From the NCBI GenBank assembly GCA_001871575.1, contig MNXV01000083.1, positions 1-35,101 of the forward strand: DNA of 35,101 nt, written 5' to 3'. The translations under genes and the position numbers were made by a program. Positions 7,604 through 13,945 of the stretch are shown in pieces. The notes under the pieces were generated by a model, which made no database searches, was not told the origin of the DNA, and saw nothing but the letters and a program-made list of their open reading frames with translations. Position 1 is the stretch's first letter. The number at the start of each line of letters is the position of its first letter. This stretch comes from Caldisericum sp. CG2_30_36_11 (GTDB lineage: Bacteria > Caldisericota > Caldisericia > Caldisericales > Caldisericaceae).

Positions 7604-8428
7604 TTATTTGAATATTTCTCTATACTCCGGAATTGTATCTTTCATGAAATTTATCATTCCCTCAAATGTTTTTGGGTGTTTGACCATGTCCTTTATTACA
7701 GAAAATGGAATTGTGGCAATATGTACACCAACTTCTGCAAGTTCTCTAACCTGTCTTGCATTTCTTACACTTGCTGCAATGATTTCCGTATCGAAATTGA
7801 AATTGTCGAGGATTTCTTTTATGCTTGCGACGAGATCCACTCCACTTACTATTCCATCGTCATTTAAAACCTTCTCGTCAATAACTAAGCCTTCCTCAGG
7901 ATAATAATCCTCTTTCTCAAAAGTCATTCCGATTTTTTTTCTTAGAAAATCATCAATTCTTCCTGCGAAAGGACTTACATACTTTGCACCCGCTTTTGCT
8001 GCAAGGAGTGCTTGATTCGATGACATAATGAGAGTGCAGTTAACAGGTATATTTTTTTCTTTTAGCTTTTTTATCACTTTTAATCCGTCGAAATGTTTTG
8101 TTCCGTTTTCTTCAATTTCAGGATTTACAGGTATTTTAATAATAACGTTATTTGAGATGTTGTTGAATTTTGCAAAAAGAGTTTCCGCCTCGCCAAGCAT
8201 ATCATCTTCTGTGTTTCCAATTACTTCAAGACTTACCCAGCGTCCCTTTCCAGCAACTTTTAGGAGTTTTTCAATATATTCTTCCATCGTAAAACTTATA
8301 CCCTGGTTTTTGAAATATTCCACAGCCTTTTTTATAAGGCTTGGATTTGTTGTAACTCCATCGACAATACCCCACGAAATTGCCTCTTTGATTTCATCAA
8401 TATTTGCAGAATCAATAAAAATTTTCAT
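7604..8428 (-). CDS. Transaldolase of the short FSA/TalC-like family
   Basis: A 274-residue TIM-barrel class I aldolase. It opens M-K-I-F-I-D-S-A-N-I-D-E-I and has the T-T-N-P-S-L-I motif; the Schiff-base lysine lies in V-I-I-K-I-P-V, then N-C-T-L-I-M-S, S-P-F-A-G-R-I-D-D and I-I-A-A-S-V-R-N. Family members are typically ~215-220 residues; here an extra segment follows G-R-I-D-D, with more around residues 50-60. It moves dihydroxyacetone units between sugar phosphates; fructose-6-phosphate aldolase activity cannot be excluded by sequence. Its ATG overlaps the stop codon of the upstream membrane-protein gene (TAATG), and the transketolase gene follows, so the two pentose-pathway enzymes are made from one transcript. 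Confidence 0.87.
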   Translation of the reverse strand: MKIFIDSANIDEIKEAISWGIVDGVTTNPSLIKKAVEYFKNQGISFTMEEYIEKLLKVAGKGRWVSLEVIGNTEDDMLGEAETLFAKFNNISNNVIIKIPVNPEIEENGTKHFDGLKVIKKLKEKNIPVNCTLIMSSNQALLAAKAGAKYVSPFAGRIDDFLRKKIGMTFEKEDYYPEEGLVIDEKVLNDDGIVSGVDLVASIKEILDNFNFDTEIIAASVRNARQVRELAEVGVHIATIPFSVIKDMVKHPKTFEGMINFMKDTIPEYREIFK

Positions 8429-8718
8429 TATTCTTCCTCTTCATCAATGTAGTATTTCTTAGGAAGAATTGCAAGACTGATTGCAAGGCCAACAATACCG
8501 GTGAAAAGACCAATGAAAAACCATCCAAAGCCATTTCTTCCCTTTTTTGAGGCCACAATAGCGGTAAAAATTGCTAAAATAAGTAAAATAGCAATAATTG
8601 ATCCGCAAATAATAATCATAAGGCCTGTTGCATAGCTTGCTATATCAGCTGGAGTTTCTCTAAGGTTCGAGTAATCCCAAAAGTAATTCCAAAACTTTCC
8701 GTTTATCATTCCGTTCAT
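8428..8718 (-). CDS. Small two-helix membrane protein of unknown function
   Basis: A 96-residue protein with two hydrophobic segments (about residues 30-55 and 65-85) joined by a short basic G-R-N-G-F-G-W-F turn, and an acidic tail ending in E-E-E-E. The K-G-R-N-G-F-G-W motif between two helices is common in small bacterial membrane proteins, but I do not recognise a characterised family. It is the first gene of the transaldolase-transketolase operon, with an AGGAGGAAAAA ribosome-binding site, and is coupled to transaldolase by a one-base overlap. A role in sugar metabolism would be guesswork. Confidence 0.75.
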   Translation of the reverse strand: MNGMINGKFWNYFWDYSNLRETPADIASYATGLMIIICGSIIAILLILAIFTAIVASKKGRNGFGWFFIGLFTGIVGLAISLAILPKKYYIDEEEE

Positions 8719-8751
8719 TTTTTCCTCCTCTTATTAAAATTTAACTATCAT

Positions 8752-8779
8752 ATTTTAACATTTTGCAAAACTTATCCAA
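8752..8779 (-). promoter_or_regulatory. Likely promoter of the transaldolase-transketolase operon
   Basis: Minus strand TTGGAT (8779-8774), 16 bp, TAAAAT (8757-8752), about 35 bp before the first start codon. The boxes are imperfect. Confidence 0.35.
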
Positions 8780-8836
8780 AAAAGTTGTTTTAAATTCTTC
8801 TATGAAGAGAGAAAATAATGAAGAAATTGTTAATTA

Positions 8837-8892
8837 TTGGTTTATTTGAACCTAATCTTATAATTTGCTTTCAAACTTTTAATCCTTATAAT
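8837..8892 (+). promoter_or_regulatory. Tandem promoters of the thiamine pyrophosphokinase gene
   Basis: Two similar promoters 28 bp apart: TTGGTT (8837-8842)-16 bp-TATAAT (8859-8864) and TTGCTT (8865-8870)-16 bp-TATAAT (8887-8892). The second would give a leader of only about a dozen bases. Confidence 0.6.
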
Positions 8893-8911
8893 TTTTAAAA
8901 AGGCAGGGCTT

Positions 8912-9592
8912 ATGAAAAAAGTTCTTATAGCAGGAAGTGGAAGAGAAAATTCGAAGGATTTTTACTTAAAACTTTCACACAATTTTGATTTTATTATAGG
9001 TGTTGATAGAGGGGTGGAGGTTCTAATAAAAGCAGGGATTAAACCAGATATTGCAATAGGAGATTTTGATTCTGTGAGTGATTTATTATATGTCGAAAGT
9101 TTAGAGATAAAGGTTTTAAAATTCCCTGTTGAAAAGGACAAATCTGATACAGAACTTGCAATTGATTTCGCTATGGAAAAAGGCTTTGACGAGTTTGTCA
9201 TGACAGGCATGCTCGGGAGAAGGACAGATCATCTCCTCTTCAACATTTCTCTTCTTGTAAGTTTGTATAAACAGGGAAAAGAGTGTGCAATCATTGAAGA
9301 ACATGAGGAGATTCGTCTACTTGATTCTGAGAAAAAAGTTTTCCAGGTGAGAGTTGGCGATATTATATCTCTTTTCCCGATTGATAAAATTGTTTATGGA
9401 GTTTCGACGGAAGGTTTGAAGTATGAACTTCAAAACAAAGACCTTTTTTATGGCTCAACTCTCCCTTTGAGTAATGTTGCCTTGAAAAACGAAATTTCAA
9501 TTTCGATTAAGAAAGGTACGGCGCTTGTAATTATAGAGTATGCAAAGAAAATGCGAGATTTTGGATGGACCTTTTTGAATACTAAAGTATAA
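8912..9592 (+). CDS. thiN: Thiamine pyrophosphokinase
   Basis: A 226-residue enzyme that transfers pyrophosphate from ATP to thiamine, making the thiamine diphosphate needed by the nearby transketolase. Characteristic motifs in order: G-V-D-R-G near residue 30, K-P-D-I-A-I-G-D-F-D-S near 45-55, E-K-D-K-S-D-T-E-L-A-I near 75-85 and G-R-R-T-D-H near 103, followed by the C-terminal beta-sandwich with F-P-I-D and V-S-T-E-G-L-K-Y. Length is normal for the family. The ATG follows a modest GGCAGGG site. It is divergent from the transaldolase-transketolase operon, with the promoters in the shared gap, so cofactor and enzyme supply could be co-controlled; that is inference. Confidence 0.9.
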   Translation: MKKVLIAGSGRENSKDFYLKLSHNFDFIIGVDRGVEVLIKAGIKPDIAIGDFDSVSDLLYVESLEIKVLKFPVEKDKSDTELAIDFAMEKGFDEFVMTGMLGRRTDHLLFNISLLVSLYKQGKECAIIEEHEEIRLLDSEKKVFQVRVGDIISLFPIDKIVYGVSTEGLKYELQNKDLFYGSTLPLSNVALKNEISISIKKGTALVIIEYAKKMRDFGWTFLNTKV

Positions 9593-9713
9593 TGTCAAAC
9601 ACTTATTGAAGGCTTGATGAATTGCATATTTGTTTCAACCAAAAAATACGCACATTATTGATGGGATATGAGTAATTTGGCTAAAAAGATTCAATTTAGG
9701 TAAGGAGGTATTA

Positions 9714-10271
9714 ATGGCCTGGATTAAAGTAATCGATGAAAAAGATGCTACTGGGAAACTTAAAGAAGTTTATGAAAAGATCGGAGGTGAGAGAGGAAAG
9801 ATCGCGAACATTTATAAGATCAACAGTTTGAACCCTCAGTCAATGGAAGATCATCTGAACTTTTATATGAACCTTGTTTATGGGCATTTAGATCTAACGA
9901 GAGAACAGCGAGAACTCATTGCAGTGACTGTATCAGTAACAAATGGTTGCCAATATTGTATTAATCACCATGCAGAAGCGCTGAATGCATACTGGAAGAA
10001 CAGAGAAAAGTTAAATAAATTTATTGATAATTTTAATTTCGTAGAACTCCCAGAAAAAGATAGAACAATGATTGAATATGCTATTAAACTTACAAAAGCT
10101 CCTAAAAGCATCAGCTATAAAGATATCGAAAAGCTTCAAGAACAAAATTTTTCGGATGCCGATATACTTAATATCAACCTCGTCACCGCCTATTTTAACT
10201 TTGTAAACCGCGTTGCACTTGGTCTTGGTGTAGAATTTAGCTCAGACGAAATAACTGGATACAAATATTAA
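9714..10271 (+). CDS. AhpD-like / carboxymuconolactone-decarboxylase-family protein
   Basis: A 185-residue all-helical protein of the AhpD superfamily. The redox motif is C-Q-Y-C at residues 79-82 followed by I-N-H-H, the usual C-x-x-C-x-x-x-H arrangement for peroxidase or disulfide reductase activity. The preceding L-T-R-E-Q-R-E-L-I-A-V-T-V-S helix is typical of the peroxidase-related subfamily. In an anaerobe it would help detoxify peroxides, but the reductant and substrate are not evident. The ATG has an excellent TAAGGAGGT site. It stands alone, 121 bp after thiN, without a convincing promoter or terminator that I can see. The 200-bp gap after it, between convergent genes, shows nothing clear. 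Confidence 0.85.
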   Translation: MAWIKVIDEKDATGKLKEVYEKIGGERGKIANIYKINSLNPQSMEDHLNFYMNLVYGHLDLTREQRELIAVTVSVTNGCQYCINHHAEALNAYWKNREKLNKFIDNFNFVELPEKDRTMIEYAIKLTKAPKSISYKDIEKLQEQNFSDADILNINLVTAYFNFVNRVALGLGVEFSSDEITGYKY

Positions 10272-10473
10272 AAAAGGAAGAAATGTTTTTTTTGAAAAAT
10301 TTTTACTGAGTTTCAAAGCGGATTGTAAATATACTTTTTATGAAGATAGGTTTATTCCTTTGTTGAGTAATTTAACTAAGAAACTCGAAATCTTAATATT
10401 GTTCAAAAACTTATTTTTAATTGAATTATTTAAGAATAGGTTTTTATTTTATTCGCAGGTTCAATAATTTGGA

Positions 10474-11766
10474 TTAAGTTTTGGAGTACTTCGAAATCCT
10501 TTTGTAACTTTCTTTAAACCTTTCTTTTACGTATCCCTCGTCTATCGTTAAAATCTTCTTATTTTCCATTATTACTTTACCATCAATAATAACTGTATCA
10601 ACATCCTCGGGATACATTGAATAAGCAATAAGGGAATGCGGGTCTGTTAGTGGCATAAGGTTTGCTTTGGCCATATCGATGAGTATTAAATCTGCCTTGA
10701 AACCTTCCTTTATAAGTCCAACATCGTTAAATCCAAGGTTTATGGCACCATTTACGGTTGCAAGTTTTAGAGTTTCATATGCGTTAAGCTCTGATGGGTT
10801 CAAACTTACTCCTTTTGCCAGTAGAGATGCAAGCCTCATATCTTCAATGAGTGCAAGGTTGTTGTTTGATGCAGCGCCGTCCGTTCCAATTGAAACAGTT
10901 ATCCCATTGTTGATTAGCTTTGCAATATCTGGAATTCCCGAGGCAAGTTTCAAGTTGCTCTGCGGGTTTACGGTAACTCCAACATTGTTTTTCTTTAGAA
11001 TTTTAATGTCATTATCATTTACCCAGACGCAATGAGCAGCATTTACCCTTGCTTTAAAAAACCCAATTTCTTCAAGTTTTTTAATTGGAGTCTTCCCATA
11101 TTTTTTTATATAATCTTCTACTTCTTTTTTTGTTTCATGGAGATGTATCTGTACCACGGCTCCAAGTTTTTGCGCAACATAAGCTGTGTCTTTTAGCAAT
11201 CTTAAATTGCAGGTGTAAGGTGCATGAGGAGCAAAGCTAATTAAAATTTTTCCATCCCGGCTATTATTATATTTTTTAAAGAAATTTTTAGCTCGATTTA
11301 GAATAAGTTTATCCATATAAGGCTTTGAAGCATATGAAAAACCTATGTTTGCGCGTAATCCTATTTCTTTAATTGCTTTAAAAACTTCTTCCTCATAAAA
11401 ATAAAAATCTGTTATGGTTGTTGTGCCTGTTCTAATAGATTCAATAAGTGCAAGAAGAGTGCCATAATAAACATCCTCTTTTGTGAGTTTGCCTTCGATA
11501 GGGAAAATTGTCTCATTAAGCCATTTATCAAGTGGAAGGTCGTCTGCAATACCCCTCATAAGAGTCATTGCAAGATGAGTGTGAGCATTCACGAAGCCAG
11601 GCATAACAATATGATTTGATGCATCTATTTTATATTCGAACTCTTCTTTCCATTCTTTTGAAGGGCCTATGTATTGAATGGTTGAGTCTTTTAAGACTAT
11701 GTCGCCATTCTCAATAATTTGTTTGTTTTCAAGAGTAAGTATCAAACCATTTTTTATAAGTATCAT
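10474..11766 (-). CDS. mtaD: 5-methylthioadenosine/S-adenosylhomocysteine deaminase
   Basis: A 430-residue metal-dependent amidohydrolase of the MtaD/TrzN group. The metal-binding N-A-H-T-H is at residues 60-64; H-L-H-E-T lies near 210, H-C-V-W near 246 and the catalytic G-T-D-G-A-A-S-N-N near 295. G-G-I/G-I-A-D-D-L-P-L-D-K-W-L and the tail V-D-T-V-I-I-D-G-K are typical. It deaminates methylthioadenosine, adenosylhomocysteine or adenosine. Its ATG directly abuts the speE stop codon. Since SpeE releases methylthioadenosine, the operon context strongly supports methylthioadenosine as a main substrate. No methylthioadenosine phosphorylase or nucleosidase gene lies in the window. Confidence 0.9.
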   Translation of the reverse strand: MILIKNGLILTLENKQIIENGDIVLKDSTIQYIGPSKEWKEEFEYKIDASNHIVMPGFVNAHTHLAMTLMRGIADDLPLDKWLNETIFPIEGKLTKEDVYYGTLLALIESIRTGTTTITDFYFYEEEVFKAIKEIGLRANIGFSYASKPYMDKLILNRAKNFFKKYNNSRDGKILISFAPHAPYTCNLRLLKDTAYVAQKLGAVVQIHLHETKKEVEDYIKKYGKTPIKKLEEIGFFKARVNAAHCVWVNDNDIKILKKNNVGVTVNPQSNLKLASGIPDIAKLINNGITVSIGTDGAASNNNLALIEDMRLASLLAKGVSLNPSELNAYETLKLATVNGAINLGFNDVGLIKEGFKADLILIDMAKANLMPLTDPHSLIAYSMYPEDVDTVIIDGKVIMENKKILTIDEGYVKERFKESYKRISKYSKT

Positions 11767-12690
11767 CTATTTTCTCGGCAAGAATACAGGATTCTGATCT
11801 GTAATTATTTCGCTATCTTCGGACAATATTAATTTAATGTCCTTTGGAAGCGAGAGCATCTGTATGTGTGTATCCCCGTCGTAGAATTTAAGCTGTCCTT
11901 CTATTCTTTCGCTAATGAGACTATTGATTTGATTTGCAGACAAATTTAGAGGATCATACTTTTTTGAGGCTATAATAAAACCCCAGGTTGTATCAAAACT
12001 TGGTATATATGTATAATAACTTCTGACAACAGGGAAAATTTTTTTAAGAGTATTTCTTATGGAAAGATGCATTTTGAAGGTGGTAATTCTCAGGATTGAT
12101 GCTTGAAGTGCAAATACACCTCTATCTTTTAACCTGTCATTAATAATTTCGAAGAATTCTTTCGTAAAAAGTTTGTATGATGGGCCATCTTCAAAAGGTT
12201 CGGTTAAATCCGAGATTATTACATCAACCGATCTTGTGGATACTTGTGTTTCCATAAATTTTCTTGCGTTAAGATTAAGGACTTTTGCCTTTGGGCTTTC
12301 AAGAGCACCCTGGTGCCATTCTTGGAGATACTTTTTGGCAATTTGAATTGCATCTTTATCGATATCTATCATTAAAGCCTTGACGATGCTTTTGTGTTTG
12401 AGTACCTCTCTTAAAGTTGCTCCTTCACCTCCACCCAGGATTATTACGTTTTCAGGTTTTTCTGAAAGAAGCATTGCAGGATGAACGAGCGATTCATGGT
12501 AAATATATTCGTCTTTTGATGTCGATTGGATATCTCCATCGATGATAAGCATTTTTCCAAAAATAGGACTCTGTACCAACTGCAAGTGTTGATACGGAGT
12601 CCTCAAATCGACGAGAATTTTCTCGATCCCGTGAATATGTTCTTCGGATTTTTCGAAGAAGTCATGGAAGTAGAGATAATTCTTTTCCAT
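11767..12690 (-). CDS. speE: Aminopropyltransferase resembling thermospermine synthase (ACL5 type)
   Basis: A 307-residue Rossmann-fold aminopropyltransferase. It has the decarboxylated-AdoMet motif G-G-G-E-G-A-T-L-R-E-V-L-K-H and D-I-D-K. The catalytic loop reads D-L-T-E-P-F-E-D-G-P-S-Y-K-L-F-T, not the D-S-T-D-P pattern of ordinary spermidine synthases, and is followed by P-S-F-D-T-T-W-G; both are close to plant ACL5 thermospermine synthase (D-L-A-D-P-V-E-G-G-P-C-Y-Q-L-Y-T and P-S-F-A-D-T-W-G). The C-terminal E-R-I-E-G-Q-L-K-F-Y also matches. The ATG at 12690 is chosen; a TTG at 12714 is in frame but has no better ribosome-binding site. It overlaps speH by 29 nt. The exact polyamine product is inferred. 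Confidence 0.85.
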   Translation of the reverse strand: MEKNYLYFHDFFEKSEEHIHGIEKILVDLRTPYQHLQLVQSPIFGKMLIIDGDIQSTSKDEYIYHESLVHPAMLLSEKPENVIILGGGEGATLREVLKHKSIVKALMIDIDKDAIQIAKKYLQEWHQGALESPKAKVLNLNARKFMETQVSTRSVDVIISDLTEPFEDGPSYKLFTKEFFEIINDRLKDRGVFALQASILRITTFKMHLSIRNTLKKIFPVVRSYYTYIPSFDTTWGFIIASKKYDPLNLSANQINSLISERIEGQLKFYDGDTHIQMLSLPKDIKLILSEDSEIITDQNPVFLPRK

Positions 12691-13081
12691 TTCTTTCTGA
12701 GCTTGTGCTCTCAACCCTGTGGAGGTATTTTCCCTTTATTTTCTCTCCTCTCGAAACCACAGTTGTTTGTATATGGCTTGCCTCTAATGAATCTGCGACA
12801 AATTTACATGCAGCTTTTGGATCGATGTCTCCACAGGTATAAAAATCTAAAGCCGCATAACCATACTCTGGCCACGTATGAATGGAGAGGTGAGATTCGG
12901 AAATTACCGCCACCCCACTAACTCCCTGAGGAGTAAAGTGGTGAAATGCAACATTTAGTACTGTTGCATTAGCTCTTTCTGCGGCTTCTACGAGAAGCTT
13001 CTTAAGGAAGGTTAAGTTGTTTAGCAAGTCGAGGTTACACCCCGAGATATCCATAATTACATGCTTTCCTTCAGTACGCAT
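12662..13081 (-). CDS. speH: S-adenosylmethionine decarboxylase proenzyme (class 1B)
   Basis: A 139-residue proenzyme that self-cleaves to form a pyruvoyl cofactor and decarboxylates AdoMet, giving the aminopropyl donor for SpeE. The processing site is E-S in V-I-S-E-S-H-L-S-I-H-T-W-P-E-Y-G-Y-A-A-L-D, followed by D-F-Y-T-C-G-D with the catalytic cysteine; F-H-H-F-T-P-Q-G-V-S-G precedes it. A GTG at 13090 is in frame, but the ATG at 13081 has AAGGGGGTGG at ideal distance, overlapping that GTG, so the ATG is preferred. The C-terminal tail past T-V-V-S-R-G is longer than the minimal enzyme and overlaps the speE start. First gene of the polyamine operon. Confidence 0.92.
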   Translation of the reverse strand: MRTEGKHVIMDISGCNLDLLNNLTFLKKLLVEAAERANATVLNVAFHHFTPQGVSGVAVISESHLSIHTWPEYGYAALDFYTCGDIDPKAACKFVADSLEASHIQTTVVSRGEKIKGKYLHRVESTSSERNGKELSLLP

Positions 13082-13109
13082 TTCAGCCACCCCCTTTCCA
13101 AAGAATTAG

Positions 13110-13129
13110 TAAGGTAAAGAATTACCTTA
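13110..13129 (-). promoter_or_regulatory. Inverted repeat at the transcription start of speH
   Basis: TAAGGTAA (13110-13117), 4 nt, TTACCTTA (13122-13129): a perfect 8-bp inverted repeat just downstream of the predicted start near 13131. It could be an operator or a 5'-end stem that protects the mRNA. Confidence 0.4.
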
Positions 13130-13137
13130 TCTTATAA

Positions 13138-13165
13138 TTTATAACAGATTTAATTTTTTTTTCAA
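13138..13165 (-). promoter_or_regulatory. Promoter of the speH-speE-mtaD operon
   Basis: Minus strand TTGAAA (13165-13160), 16 bp, TATAAA (13143-13138). Good boxes and position, giving a leader of about 50 nt. Confidence 0.6.
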
Positions 13166-13284
13166 TACTATTTACTTATAATTCCTTGCATTTTAATTAA
13201 TTTCTTAGATTTTTTAATTCATAGTTTAGTTAAAAATTTAAATACCTGAAAAAAATCTCAGATGTATGCGATTCATACAACATA

Positions 13285-13312
13285 TTGACAAAAAAGCAGA
13301 AATCATTAAACT
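13285..13312 (+). promoter_or_regulatory. Promoter of the rplU-rpmA-obg-nadD operon
   Basis: Perfect TTGACA (13285-13290), 16 bp, TAAACT (13307-13312). The -10 is weak; the position, about 60 bp before rplU, is sensible. Confidence 0.5.
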
Positions 13313-13330
13313 TAAAAGGTTAAATTCACT

Positions 13331-13357
13331 TATAGAAGGCTCCCAGTGCCTTATATA
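13331..13357 (+). promoter_or_regulatory. Leader hairpin before rplU, possible L21 autoregulatory element
   Basis: In the short leader of rplU, TATA-G-AAGGC (13331-13340) pairs with GCCTT-A-TATA (13348-13357) around a 7-nt loop, with one internal mismatch. It ends just before the GGAAGGAGG ribosome-binding site, so folding could affect initiation. Structured L21 leaders are known in Firmicutes; identity with those is not shown. Confidence 0.4.
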
Positions 13358-13373
13358 GTGGAAGGAGGTCAAT

Positions 13374-13694
13374 ATGGAAGCGATAATTAAAACTGGTGGA
13401 CACCAATATAGAGTTAAAGAAGGTGACTTAATAAAAGTCCAGAAATTACTAAATGAAAAAGGCGAAAAGGTAAAATTTGACACCGTTTTGATGTTAAAAG
13501 ATGGTGAGAAACTTTTGGTAGGAAATCCAACTGTGCAAAACGCTTATGTGGAAGGCGTAGTAAAAGAGCAAGGAAAGGATAAAAAAATTACTGTTTTCTT
13601 TTATAGACACAAGACAAGAAATAGAAAGAAAACAGGTCACAGGCAACCTTATACAATGATTCAAATTGAGCGTATTGTCGGAGAGGTGAGTTAG
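13374..13694 (+). CDS. rplU: Large ribosomal subunit protein bL21
   Basis: A 106-residue protein of normal length that binds 23S rRNA. It begins [14 protein letters not shown] and has the typical C-terminal [18 protein letters not shown] signature. A strong GGAAGGAGG site precedes the ATG. First gene of the conserved rplU-rpmA-obg cluster, one base from the rpmA start. The cysteine-protease gene (prp) often found between rplU and rpmA in Firmicutes is absent. Confidence 0.97.
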   Translation: MEAIIKTGGHQYRVKEGDLIKVQKLLNEKGEKVKFDTVLMLKDGEKLLVGNPTVQNAYVEGVVKEQGKDKKITVFFYRHKTRNRKKTGHRQPYTMIQIERIVGEVS

Positions 13695-13695
13695 T

Positions 13696-13941
13696 ATGTC
13701 AAGAAAAAGAGCAAAAGTTAATGGAAGAGATGGTAATCCTAAATATCTTGGAGTAAAATTATTTGATGGCGAAAAAGTAAAAGCAGGTAATATAATAATC
13801 AGGCAGAAAGGTGAACGAATCAAGGCTGGAAAGAACGTAGGAATAGGCCATGATTATACTCTTTTCGCTTTAAGAGACGGCGTAATTAAGTTCGAGAAAA
13901 AGAGAGAAATTACAAGAGTATATGTTTTAGAGGAGGCTTAG
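13696..13941 (+). CDS. rpmA: Large ribosomal subunit protein bL27
   Basis: An 81-residue bL27 that reaches into the peptidyl transferase centre. The core [13 protein letters not shown] and [18 protein letters not shown] is clear. The N-terminal tail, [11 protein letters not shown], is about three residues shorter than the E. coli tail A-H-K-K-A-G-G-S-T-R-N-G-R-D and lacks the G-G-S-T segment. There is no cleavable Firmicutes-type extension, which agrees with the missing prp gene. Its last codons carry the AGGAGG that must serve the following obg gene. Confidence 0.96.
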   Translation: MSRKRAKVNGRDGNPKYLGVKLFDGEKVKAGNIIIRQKGERIKAGKNVGIGHDYTLFALRDGVIKFEKKREITRVYVLEEA

Positions 13942-13945
13942 CACT

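Noticed and set aside
12691-12714. TTG start of speE at 12714
   Set aside because: No ribosome-binding site is found for it; ATG at 12690 gives a normal N-terminus, though neither start is strongly marked.
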